A DNA stretch of 64,000 bases, from contig NC_040016.1 of assembly GCF_000972845.2 (NCBI RefSeq), positions 15,352,967 through 15,416,966 on the forward strand, written 5' to 3'. The position numbers were made by a program, and so were the translations under genes. Positions 50,993-61,700 of the stretch are shown in pieces. Under the pieces are notes generated by a model that saw only the letters and a list, made by a program, of their open reading frames with translations, did no database searches and was not told where the DNA came from. This DNA is from Larimichthys crocea. Its lineage: Eukaryota; Chordata; Actinopteri; Sciaenidae. Numbering within the stretch: the first letter of the stretch is position 1; each line of letters starts with the position of its first letter.

Positions 50993-52022
50993 CCTCTTTG
51001 AGTAATGTTTGTTAGAAACTGCACTGCTCAGCTGTTTGAGAAAATTACTGAGCCTTTTTCTAAAAATAAACTTTTTTGTGAGGTCTTTTTTTTTTTTAAA
51101 TATTTGTGTCTTCAGCAGGAACAAATGGCCTTGGGCCTGTGTGCCACAGAGAGGTCAGCTTGAAGATTCTGACAAAACACTGCTTTGTCTCACCTAAATA
51201 TGACCTTTAATGTCATGAAGACAGTGTCAGGTCAATATCCAGTCAGAAATGTAAACATGAAGCAACTAAAAAAGCACAGTTTGGTTTCAGTCTTTGACAC
51301 AATGAATAGATACAATTTCCCAACAAAACACATCTTTTCGGTCTCACACACATTAAAGTCGCATTTCAGTGATACGATATTAGCAGCATCGGGTGCCGTC
51401 AAGTCTCGAATGATGCTGTAAAGAAAACTAAAACTGTTTTCAATTGTTTTCCCCCCCCTCAAAATGCCATGACAACAACACATAACACAAATAAGACCAA
51501 TCAAATTGAAGTAAACACAGTCAACACTTTTCTGTTTCTTTCTTCAAACACATTTAAAGTCAACAAAATATCATTTTCACTATTTCACTGTGAATTCACT
51601 TTAAATTTACTGTGAATTTGTGGTATGTTGACAGCATCTGCTCATGTACTGATATGCTAATTGCACAATGTCTTTCAATGTCTATCTTTTTTTTTTCACA
51701 GTACCTGCTGTAAAACATCTGTACTGCTGTTAGAAACTATTAGAAATGCAGCGATTCTGTCCATATCTACAGTGCATACACAACATGACGGGCGCATGAT
51801 TCTCGGTTCACATATCTACAATCTTCTAACTCAGTTATGTCACCAACACCATCCGTCTTCTCTAAAACACCAACTGGTGGCTCTGCTGGAGAACAGCACT
51901 CTTCCTGTTGACCCTGTGGGACGGGACATGGTGCGTCCATAAAGGTAGTCTTTACCTCCTCCTCTTCTTCTTCTTCTTCCTCTTCCTCCTGCTGGGTTGA
52001 ATTACCTCCATGAGCCAGACAG

Positions 52023-52260
52023 TCACAGGGCAGAGACTTTAATGATGTTGGTGCCAGCTGAGCTTGTTGTGGTCTGGATGCTTGGAGTTGCAGGATGACT
52101 CGGGGGAGGGGGCGGCCTCCTCTGTGGCGGCCCGTGGAGGCCATCGCCATCAGGGGTCAAAGCAGGGGGTGTTGGGAGGCTGATGATTGCTGTGGTGATC
52201 CGGCCGCCTTTGCAGTTGATCCTGCTGCTGTTATCGGTTTTCAGGTTGAGGTTGGAACGA
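52023..52260 (-). CDS. kcnd3: kcnd3 terminal coding exon ending VSAL
   Basis: After a shared Ser codon the translation reads [19 protein letters not shown], then [20 protein letters not shown], a proline/serine/threonine-rich linker, and NIIKVSAL followed by TGA at 52025-52023. The conserved ITTAIIS-PTPP-TP segment contains the proline-directed Ser/Thr sites known in Kv4 tails. The last four residues are a class-I PDZ ligand (S-A-L end). The acceptor is ctctctag. The linker between the two conserved blocks is unlike mammalian KCND3 in sequence. The four in-window exons sum to 678 nt (225 residues plus stop) with consistent phases, corresponding to about the last third of a 650-residue channel. 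Confidence 0.96.
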
Positions 52261-53212
52261 CTAGAGAGAGAAACATAGAGAGACTATTAACAATTCTATA
52301 TTGTACTACACAGAGTCAATGAATGCAGCATTTAGTTGAAGAAAGAAAGAAAACACGTACTATGGACTTCACATTAAAGAGGTATACATCTAAAATATTC
52401 AATAAAAACAAATTTTTTTTTTGCCTTTTAATAATAAAAAATGTTACAGGACCCCATGAACAAATAGTCCAAACATTTCCTCTATTGCTGCATATTATGA
52501 AACTTAGAAAACCACTGGTAACCAATATGATATTAAAGTGAAGTACTTTTCATTTATTTAGCATGTGTAAGTTATTTATACATGTTCAAGCGAAACGCCA
52601 TCAGGTAAGAAATCTAATTTAAGTTGAAAACTCAGAGAAAGAAATCAAAGTATTAATGGATGATATTGTACAATAGCCCCCTCTAGTTACCCGTTTAGGA
52701 TATACCTTTATTATGCTACTTATAGTTGTGCACAAAGTTTTATCTGCTGAGGTTTTGAGGTTTGCGCCTCTGGGTGAATGCAGTCTGTGATGTTGTTCTG
52801 GACGCAACCTGGCCTGGAGGTGTGCTGACATTTATCCTGTGCAGAGATCAAGGTATCTTGTTTATCTTTTCCTGATTCAAATGAGGGTTGAATGCAGTTC
52901 TTGGCAGCATTTTGGCTGTCCTGATGTCAGTTCAATAAACTCATTATTCACTAGTAGGCACCTCAAGGAGACGTTGCTAAAAAAAAAACAACAACAACAA
53001 CAACCTAAAGTTGGATATTGTTTCTGAAAAAGTCACACTACTAGTATGGTTGTCAAATTCAATGCTTTGAGGTGCAGAGAGTAGAATACAATATTTCAAA
53101 ACCTTGGCACAAAACATTTGGCATAATTTTACCCCATGTGGAGCAAGTGAGAAAAGTGTCAAAGTTATAAGCAAACAATCTCAGTACTAATGCTGCTGTC
53201 TTTTAGTGTTAC
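52261..53212 (-). other. kcnd3: kcnd3 last intron
   Basis: This 952-bp phase-2 intron has GT and AG ends on the minus strand. It contains an A-rich/CAA-rich run (52981-53004) and no recognised exon or repeat family. Confidence 0.8.
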
Positions 53213-53457
53213 CTGGTGGTGTGTGATGGTGGGTCACCACACTGTATGTGGATTGCACTGAGCTCCTGTAGGGGGCCCTGCTGGGTGGAGGGCAGGCTGG
53301 CGTTGGGCAGCGGAGTGTTTTGCTTTACCCTGCGGCCACAGCAGGTACCCACGGAGCTGTCATGGCTGGATATAGAGGGGCTGCGTGACGGGAAGGTCTG
53401 GAGTGCCGTTTCTAAACAGTTCTGTTCATACATCTGCTCGTCCACAAACTCATGAGC
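53213..53457 (-). CDS. kcnd3: kcnd3 exon, middle of the C-terminal tail
   Basis: The translation begins AHEFVDEQMYEQNCLETA, includes RSPSISSHDSSVGTCCGRR and ends QELSAIHIQCGDPPSHTT plus two bases. The EQM-EQNC and IHIQ residues match KCND3 rather than KCND2 (which I recall as EQVFEESC and IQIR). The acceptor cttttctccag precedes GCT in phase 0. The donor is ACCACCAG|GTAACA in phase 2, and the AG joins the T of the next exon to make Ser. The CCxRR zinc-like or lipid-facing cysteine pair typical of the family is kept. The exon is 245 nt. Confidence 0.95.
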
Positions 53458-54364
53458 CTGGAGAAAAGAAACAGGATGATGGTGTGAATACACAGGGAGG
53501 GAATGGAGCACAGAATGTGGAGTAAATAGGAGACAGACCCATGGGACTTGACGCCTTAAGTGATAGATAATTTCTAATTATACAAATAAATACACCAAAG
53601 AACGATAATTAATGCTGATAATAATAAAGTAGTAGTAGCTCTCATTCATGAAGTCATGCACATGGCCCAATTAGTATATCTGCTGACAGGAGAGCAGTTT
53701 CTGTGTCAGTGTTTTTATACAGATTTATATTTTTTGACATCAAAACCTTTTGCAAATAAGTAGCTCTCAAAACTCTACAGAGCCACAGACCGTCAAAATC
53801 TCTGTGTGCAGACTCTTAACAGCTGCTTACACAAACTGTCTTGTGGAAAGCGTCAAACCGGCATGTAAACATTTTGAAGCATTTTTGCATAAACTTTGTT
53901 CCTTGCTTCCGACTGATGTTGAAGCAAAGATTCGGGAAGAAGAAGGAAAACATTACTGTCACATCGATAGACATTTTTGACAGCAAAAAAAAAAAAAAAA
54001 AACTCCTGCGGAGGTCTAAACAAACACCCACGCTGTTTGTGTAATGATCAAAGATGGCATGCAAGGGGTGTAAAGTAAGCTTAGCCACCTAAGACAGATC
54101 AATAGAGGTTCAAATGTCATACAAATATGTACATATAGTGCAAGACATATAGGAAATGTAAGCAATGAAGAGAAAAAAAACACTTTTGTGGTTTCAGTGT
54201 GGTGGTGTTTTTCTGATTATGTGTTTATCTTACAGTTGTCATTACCAAAACTTTTTCATCTTTAAACAATACTTTAATATGTTCACCCTCATGAACGTAA
54301 ACAGTGGATTTCCAGGGCTAAAAATGTTTAAATCAAAGATAGAGAAGTGTTCAAGTGTACCCAC
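53458..54364 (-). other. kcnd3: kcnd3 intron between the dileucine and AHEF exons
   Basis: This is a 907-bp phase-0 intron. A plus-strand poly-A run occupies 53985-54002. In mammalian KCND3 a 57-nt alternative exon lies at this junction. No minus-strand segment resembling it with splice sites was recognised, but a diverged copy cannot be excluded by eye. Confidence 0.75.
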
Positions 54365-54457
54365 AGTGGTTTTCTCCAGACAGTGCAGTAGGTGGTGGTG
54401 TTGGCTCTCTAACAGAGAGATGGACTTAGCCAGCTTCTGCTCATCCTCTTCTGTATC
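54365..54457 (-). CDS. kcnd3: kcnd3 exon with dileucine targeting segment (31 codons)
   Basis: The translation starts DTEEDEQKLAKSISLLE and continues into the nearly invariant Kv4 block SQHHHLLHCLEKTT. In Kv4.2 this dileucine segment is known to direct dendritic localisation. The donor is ACT|GTGGGT and the acceptor is ttattaag|GAT, both phase 0, so the exon joins cleanly to its neighbours. The acceptor has a poor pyrimidine tract because a long CA/GT microsatellite (54466-54556) lies directly upstream in the intron. The mammalian alternative 19-residue exon that can follow this one in KCND3 (containing LVDDPLLSVR) was looked for in 53458-54364 and not seen. Confidence 0.95.
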
Positions 54458-54465
54458 CTTAATAA

Positions 54466-54476
54466 GCCACACAAAC

Positions 54477-54543
<67 letters not shown>

Positions 54544-54556
54544 CACGCACACACAC
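54466..54556 (+). repeat. compound (CA)n microsatellite next to a kcnd3 splice acceptor
   Basis: About 90 bases of CA repeat with caaa and cgca interruptions lie 9 bases upstream (minus sense) of the acceptor of the 54365-54457 exon. On the transcribed strand it reads as GT/TG repeat. Confidence 0.95.
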
Positions 54557-57238
54557 GAGATTGATGAATGTTGACAAATAGCATTGTTGGTGTAACCTTG
54601 TCACTCATTGAAGACTGAAATTACTTTTTGATATGAACTTTGTTTTCAGTAATCCAGTGTCAGTGACGTGATTCTCTGATTCTGTGTCGTCCATTTTCAG
54701 CAACTATTTTGGTTTATTCTTTATCAAATCCTGCTGTTTCCTTTCAAAACACTTACTAGCCATGTAGTTACATAAGGGACCATATTTCTGCTTGGTCTGA
54801 ATTGATCCCTCAGCCTTGACAAGTGATTTGTTTCTAATTACTTTTCTCAGTTGTGCATCTTTTGAGCCATTAATACTGTTGCTGCCTTTGGTTTAATTCC
54901 CTTTGTAAGCAGGTTGCAAAAAGAACCCCTCTTTCTGTTTAATGAACTAATACAATATAAATACTAAGACTGTGTTGTTGCCAGCTCGCGTACTTAACTA
55001 TCTAAGTAGATACCACTGGGTGTTCTGTGATGTTCCAGGCAGCTGAAGGCAGTTATTGATGTCTGAAGCTTCAGGAAGAGGAAAAACAGAAGAAAAACTT
55101 ATGGAATAGTTACTTTTGGTATTTCTCCAAGCGGGACTTGGTTTCAAAGCTCGGGCTCCAATATAGCTTAGTCTCAAAGTAATCACAATTGCCAAAAAAC
55201 ATGAAAACTGAAAACAAATTAATTCTTTCTCACAACGCACATTGTTACTCAAAGGATTTGGGTGGGTGGCGATCCAGCCCAAGGACTCTTATTCAGATTC
55301 AAGACACGTGAACAATACAGCTATGTGGGCATGAGAATACGCCTTCTGATGTCTTAATGTGTGTGTTTGCCCTGTGAAAGACATCCCAATCAGATGGAGA
55401 CCTGTGTCAAGGTGCAAAGCTCTTTTCATGTAAAGAAAGAAGCTGATTTTGTTATGTTACCTTGATACTCACTGAGAGTGTTTTACGCTGATATCTTAAG
55501 TGAAGTCACTTCAGATATAAAGTCCTGTGATTTCAGGTTCTTTTTTTTATAGTATTGACAAAATTACCAGATAGAGCTCAATGAACCTCAGAGCTTGGAC
55601 ATTTCAGACACAGACCCTTCATCTTTGATTTTACAGGTTTTGTAATGACTTAATAATGAAATACCATGCTCTGTAAATACCTTCTTTGTTTCATTTTATC
55701 TATATTATCTGATATCCTACTATTCATACTGTAAGTTTTCAACATGAATGGACTTCCAGGAGATCTTCAAACAGGATTGTGATATTCAGTATATGGCCTT
55801 CAATCAGTGTTATTCATCAGATGGCTGTTGTAAATGTAAATGAGACATCTCTTATAGTTGATATACTGTCTTATGACATATAGCTTTATATGATGTTACA
55901 TGATGCTGTTGTTGTGATGTTCTGGAAACATGCTGCTGTTTCAAAAGACAGGAAGATGTTACTTTCATAGTCAGACTAAATTACTGTTTCATTCATTCAT
56001 TTCAATCAGTTCATCCAATTCAAGAGCTGTGAACTTACAACCATCCATTAGCAGGGGTTATCTTGTCATACAGTGCCATGTCAATATTGCAACAATGGTC
56101 TAATCTATCAGTGAGCAGAAATGAGAACTACTTAATGGTTCTATTTGATTTCTGCATGGATGTGATTTAAAAATCTGGCCATGACATGAAAAGTAAAAGT
56201 GTAGTAAATGGCATCCAAATGAATAAAACTGTAAAGTCTTTCATTGCAAAGTTATTACAAAACTTTTCAGGGTTATCAATAAATCACCCTCCAATGATCT
56301 TGTGATCTGCGAAACAAATAAATGTCCATCAATAAATTCAAAAGCCTTCAGGGAAAACTAAAAAGACCAGCAGACCAGAACTTCTAATCTAACTAGGCTT
56401 TGAGAAAACCAGTTATTTTGTCATATATCCCCACTCACTCCCACCCCAGACTCTTGCAGCGACTGACTGACAGTAGTGACACCACCATAATTTGATGCGG
56501 CAGGACTCTGGCAGCCTCATCACACGCATGCAAAGGGTGGGGGTCGCTCAGCACTCACAGATGGCATTTATATGATAATTCTACCCACTTCCAGACACCC
56601 ATGAGCTTTCACACTGGACTCGATTAGATCCAAATGGATTTTAGTAACCATCTGCAAGGTTGGGAGTGTGTCACTGAAAGCAAGAGTGATGGACTGAATG
56701 GGAAGGATATAGGCAATTTGCTCATGCATTACCAAACACGTTTTTCCATGGTGACAAGTTCTAAAAAGGGAGGAGAACATGGTGGTGGATGCCTGCTTTA
56801 AAAAGTAGAAAATTGTATGTCTGCAAGAAAGGGTGTGTACAATGCCAGGCTCAAGTTGCTCGAGCATTAGTCCATTTACCCTCTTTGGCTGAGTTGTCCC
56901 TCTGGACGAAAAAGAAAATGAATAAATACGAGTAGCTTATACTGTAATGACTAAAGTTATACAAAATTGAATCACTCAAATTGAAAAGTTTTGTTACTTT
57001 AGGCATGCCTCTGTGGGGCACAAGTGACAAAGGATGCAAAGTGATGCCTAACGCCTCGTTGTTATTGTTGTGTGAGTCTTTTGAAGTATGAAAATGAGTA
57101 ACAACAAATGGGAAGCCCTGTGGATATAGTTTTTCACATTAATTACATCACCCAGTATTGCCTTATATCATGCTATCACATGAACCAATCATAGGTAGCT
57201 AGCCAGCTAGCGTAATAACATGTAGACAGGATTTTTTT

Positions 57239-57273
57239 CAGGTTAGAGCTACAGTCCAAGTAGCTCTAACCTG
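57239..57273. repeat. perfect 14-bp hairpin with a 7-base loop
   Basis: The arms caggttagagctac (57239-57252) and gtagctctaacctg (57260-57273) are exact inverses around agtccaa. Confidence 0.95.
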
Positions 57274-57384
57274 TTCATAAAGAGGACATTTGGATAAATA
57301 GTTTACTTTATTTTCCTTGTTTGCTTATTAAGTACAGTATGGAGTTAGAAGAACCACAGGGTTGTCCGGCTTGGCACAGAAACT

Positions 57385-57560
57385 TAAAGCAAAGTAAACA
57401 GTGAGCCTGACTCTGTCCAGGGTTCACAAATACCTTAAAGTTAATCTCAAAGTCACTAATTAACACATTTTATGTCATTTGTTTAATTCGTACAAGTTTC
57501 ATGGGGGAGTTTCATGTTATACTTTTTGGAAGGCAACCTCAAGTACTTCATCCTAAAACC
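57385..57560 (+). repeat. teleost interspersed repeat family B, plus orientation
   Basis: The phrases gagcctgactctgtccaggg, tcactaattaacacatttta and catttgtttaattcgtacaa match the order of the dispersed element seen inverted at 29720-29960. Confidence 0.55.
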
Positions 57561-58357
57561 ACAATTTTTAAATTTGTGTTTGTGTACGAATGAAACAAGA
57601 AACAAGAAATAATATTCATGTTAATTTAGTGAGCTAAGGTAAGGTGCTGGCATATTTCTGACAGCCCCTTGTTTGCAGTCTGTCTGCATGATTGATTAAA
57701 TCTAATTGTCAGCAAGAAAGTAAATACGCTGATGTTTCTCTGTGACTGTTGGATGTGTAAATGGGCAACTATTTTCTAACAAGTTTACTTATCAACTTTA
57801 CGAGGTGATAATACATGTCAGTGTTGTGTGTTTACAACTTGATTTTGCAGCTGAATCACCACAAAAATTAATTATTGTAGAAATACAACATCAAGAACAG
57901 AACAACAGTGCAGTTGGGTATAATTATAGAGAGGAAAGACAGAAACATTTTGTACCTTTGCAGGAACATGTGGGATTTAAGTGTCATCCATTGTCTCATT
58001 GCTCACTGGTGCAGTTTTGAGTTTTTTTGCAACCTTTTTAACGCACTAACCAACTAATTATCGCCAACAGTAACACAACAAGCAAATAAAGTGAAAACAA
58101 CTTCTGTTGTCTGAATTTGTCTGTTTTACAAACATTAATTAAATCAAGTTTGGGACTGAAAGACAACTAAGAAAAGTACTTTGTGTGATTACACTAATAA
58201 CGCCTGCATGGAGAATTATTGGCAAAACTCCTCTGCTATCACCCCTGCCCTGTATAACAATGAGAATGTAATGACTACAACTTCTGCTGTTCTTTTATAG
58301 CCTCTAAACGACTTCTGAATTGTCCTTTGGTTAATTATGGCAGTAATTGTTTGTCAT

Positions 58358-58360
<3 letters not shown>

Positions 58361-58392
<32 letters not shown>
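58361..58392 (+). repeat. (GT)16 microsatellite
   Basis: This is an uninterrupted GT run in a kcnd3 intron. Confidence 0.97.
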
Positions 58393-58396
<4 letters not shown>

Positions 58397-58640
58397 GCTT
58401 GTGTGTATACTGCTGATGTTAAGCTGTCTCTTCCAAGCTATTGAGTTGCACTTAACTGAAATAATTAGTAGCAGGATGTTTGACAAGGAATAATGTGATT
58501 AATGTCTCATACTGAATTCTGATCTGCTGATATTTTATGTCAGTTTTAATTAACACATTTGAAAGAACTTCCCAGTAATCATCACGCCCACTTTGTTGTC
58601 AGTGGTTCTTAGTGTTCAGAGGGTCAGAGGTCTTTCTCAC

Positions 58641-58742
58641 CGTCAGCTCGAGCAGTTCGTTGAGCAGTCCGTTGTGCTTGCACTGGATGAAGGTGTTGGC
58701 GCTGCCGGACTTGGATATTCTTATCCTGGCCAGTCTGGCTTT
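58641..58742 (-). CDS. kcnd3: kcnd3 exon, proximal C-terminal tail (34 codons)
   Basis: This exon encodes the start of the cytoplasmic tail of a Kv4 A-type potassium channel, just after S6. The minus-strand translation begins [18 protein letters not shown] and ends [11 protein letters not shown], closely matching the remembered KCND3 segment ([11 protein letters not shown]... NGLLNEALELT). The acceptor is cctag before AAA and the donor is ctgacg|gtgaga, both phase 0. The preceding exon, which would encode the pore and S6, is not recognised up to 64000 and must lie outside the window. The next exon is 4.18 kb downstream. Confidence 0.93.
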
Positions 58743-61700
58743 CTAGGCGTGGGAAGAAGAAGAGGTCAAAGCATCAGACAGGGTGGGCGGGAGGTTAGAG
58801 AAGATGACTAACACTCTGTCTAATGGTGAGAATCAGTCAACTCATCACCCAAACTCTGTAGTAATTTCCACAGCTACTACTGCACTGCTTCTACTCCCAT
58901 GATTTCAGATTTTTCAGGACTTTCTTTCTTTATGTATGAGAACAGAACTCTGTGGAGCTTATTCTGTTTGAATTATGCTACCCACCAAAATACTGTATTC
59001 CAATACCGTGGGTATTAATATGCTGCTATAACAACCTTAACTTTTCCACTGGATTTTTGCAACCCTAATGCAGATATTTGCTCCTGTTAAGCCACAAGAG
59101 CAGTGACCTAACTTGCTGTGTTAACTCTAAAAGGTGTTTCATGTGGTTGAGGTCAGGGCACTGTCATTCCACATCAAACTCATTTTTTATGGACCTTGGT
59201 CAGGAGCATTGTCATGTAGAAAATAGCCTTCTCCAAACTGTTGCCAGAGAGATACAATCACACTATTCACAGATATGTCACTGGATTTGGCTTATTTGTA
59301 ACTAAAGTCTAACCCAGAAAAAAAACAACATCTCAGGACAACTGACTTTTTCTACTTTTACAGACAAAACAACCAAGACCAAAGAAATAAAGAAAATAAT
59401 GGTCAAAATAATTGTTTGTAGCACTAATGAGAACAGGATACACAGACTACACGAAACTACAGGAATGGATAAAAAAAAAACATTTCTTTCAAAAATTCAC
59501 TGAAACAAAAGCAGATGAATCCCACATTGATGTAATTAGATGTGATTTAAAGTTGTATCTTGAGACTATATTTGCTGTTTTGTGTTGTTTTTGTGTGCTT
59601 ATGGTGCGAAATCATAACAGAAATCATGCAATAAAATGGTAGTCTTTATAATATTGTTGACAGAGACCAAACAAATCAAACCATGAGCAAGCACTTGGTG
59701 ACAGTGACAAGGACAAAAAATCCTTTAAGTGGCAAAATTCTCGAGCAGATCCTGGCTAATGGTGTGTGACAATCTGTCGCATCCACCTGGGTTTAGAGAG
59801 CACAGCAATAATAATAATGATAACTACAACTATAATCAAGAAATAAATAAGACTAATTATAGCATAATGCTGATGATAATACTACAATTTAATGATTTTT
59901 CATCTGTAAAATAAGTCTTCATATTTTCTGATGCATATATTTGATTTGATCTGCCTTTTCTTGCTCCATTGGTAGTTAGTTTGTTAGACTAAATAATTCT
60001 AAATTTAAATGTATTTTTAGCATCATTTTATGTCAACTCCAGTAAGACCAGTGACCACATTGTGAAAGCTAATGAGGATCCAAATAAACAATGAAGAATG
60101 CCTATTGCATGCTCGCCATCAAAAGGATCAACAGAAAGTCAGTCTTTCGTTTAACTTTTTACACTTATGTCCTCCTCTGTCTACAATGAGGTGAGAAAAA
60201 CAGATAAATATGATAACTGAACAAAGCGAGGGAGACTGATATGAAATGAAAGAGTAATTGTTTTGGGACTTTCTGAAATGAAGGTGATATAACTGTAGGA
60301 TGACTCCATACAATAAACAGCTGCTTGAGTGCTTCTGGACATGTAAAGTGAGAGATTTCTTTAACCTTGTTCTGCTACTCCTCTCTCTCTGATGAATACA
60401 TTTCAGGAACAGGATAGAGCCAGAGCAATATCTGCTTTACAGACGTGAATCAAAAGTAATGGAATTAGTTTGGATGCTTCCGAAATTGTCAGTCAGATTG
60501 TAGATAACTGTGAACGTACGGAGATGTAATAATAATGATTGTGTATGTGCACAGAATGTGAAATGATGAGAAGGAGGGCAAACAGATACAACCTTTGACT
60601 GCTTCTTTCTACGTAGCTTCAGTTAAAGAGTGAATGAATTTGAAAGAGAAAGTGCTGTCATCCGCTGGCTGCTTTTCTTATTGATCAAAACCTCTACTTG
60701 ACACAAGGAAAGAAAAATATGAAAATATGAAAGAATAAATATCTCAAATCCAAATGTAAGTGCAAGAGCACTGCAACTGGTTGCATTGATGTGGTGAAGA
60801 GTATTTCATCTTCTGAAGGTCCAATGATCCCAAATGGTTGTCTAAGAAGCGGTTAGTATAAAGTGATGAAATTCAGAATTTTTGGTGTGTGGAACTGAAG
60901 TTTGATCTTTTTAGTCTTTTAACATTTTTAGTGACAAGTCTAATAACAACACAAGTTCAGTGTTCTCCATGTCATCATCAAGTCTCAAGTCGAGACTTAC
61001 AAGTAATGGCTGATGTTTAATATATATTTCAAATAGGCAAATTTAGGCCAAAAAAAAACAACCCAAAAAACAAAAAACACACATAAAAAAAAAGTTTGGT
61101 GGCGTTCTCAAGGGCACCTTTGCAGTGCCCATGTTTATAGTAATGAAGCAACATATTACCCAGTGGAACTGTGTGTCTCATTTATGTTTTATGTTTTCTC
61201 ATTTTATGTCTTTATTTAAGTTTTTGGACAACAAATGATGGCGATTAGCTTCTTTGAGATAAAGTAGTCTAAAATTACAACTTGTTCAGAGACCTAATGG
61301 TCCTCCTCCTCAAAACACACCAAAGCCCAGTTATGATGGATTCCCTGTGATTTCACCATTTTACCATCTCTGTTCTTGGTTGACTGAGCAAATCAAGTCT
61401 ATAGGCTTTAACATTACCACCCACTATCCGACAGACTCAGTGCAGCAGTCCAGGAAAAGGGGTATGTTATATTCACCTCTAAGACAAGTGAGCCTTGACA
61501 CTACTTCATACCGAGATCCTTTTTTCTTTTCCTTTACCCTGATAATCCTCTCTGCAGTCCTTCTCCCTCTTCCTCTGCTTTCTCTTTCCTTTGTGTTTTC
61601 TTTCCCCTCTTGTCCTCTTATGCTCCATGTCTTGTTTTGCCCTCACGTCTTGAGCCATTTCTTTTTTCTCTTCCACAGCTTGCCATATTTTAGCATGGCT

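Larger units (their letters stand above)
54458..58640 (-). other. kcnd3: kcnd3 intron (4.18 kb)
   Basis: This intron joins two phase-0 exons. It contains the CA microsatellite at 54466-54556 next to its acceptor, a perfect hairpin at 57239-57273, a teleost interspersed repeat fragment (57385-57560) and a (GT)16 run (58361-58392). No additional exon was recognised. Confidence 0.8.

Noticed and set aside
51767..52150. 127-codon minus-strand frame with a poly-Glu run
   Set aside because: It overlaps the kcnd3 last exon and 3' UTR in the wrong frame. The correct frame gives the conserved Kv4 tail.
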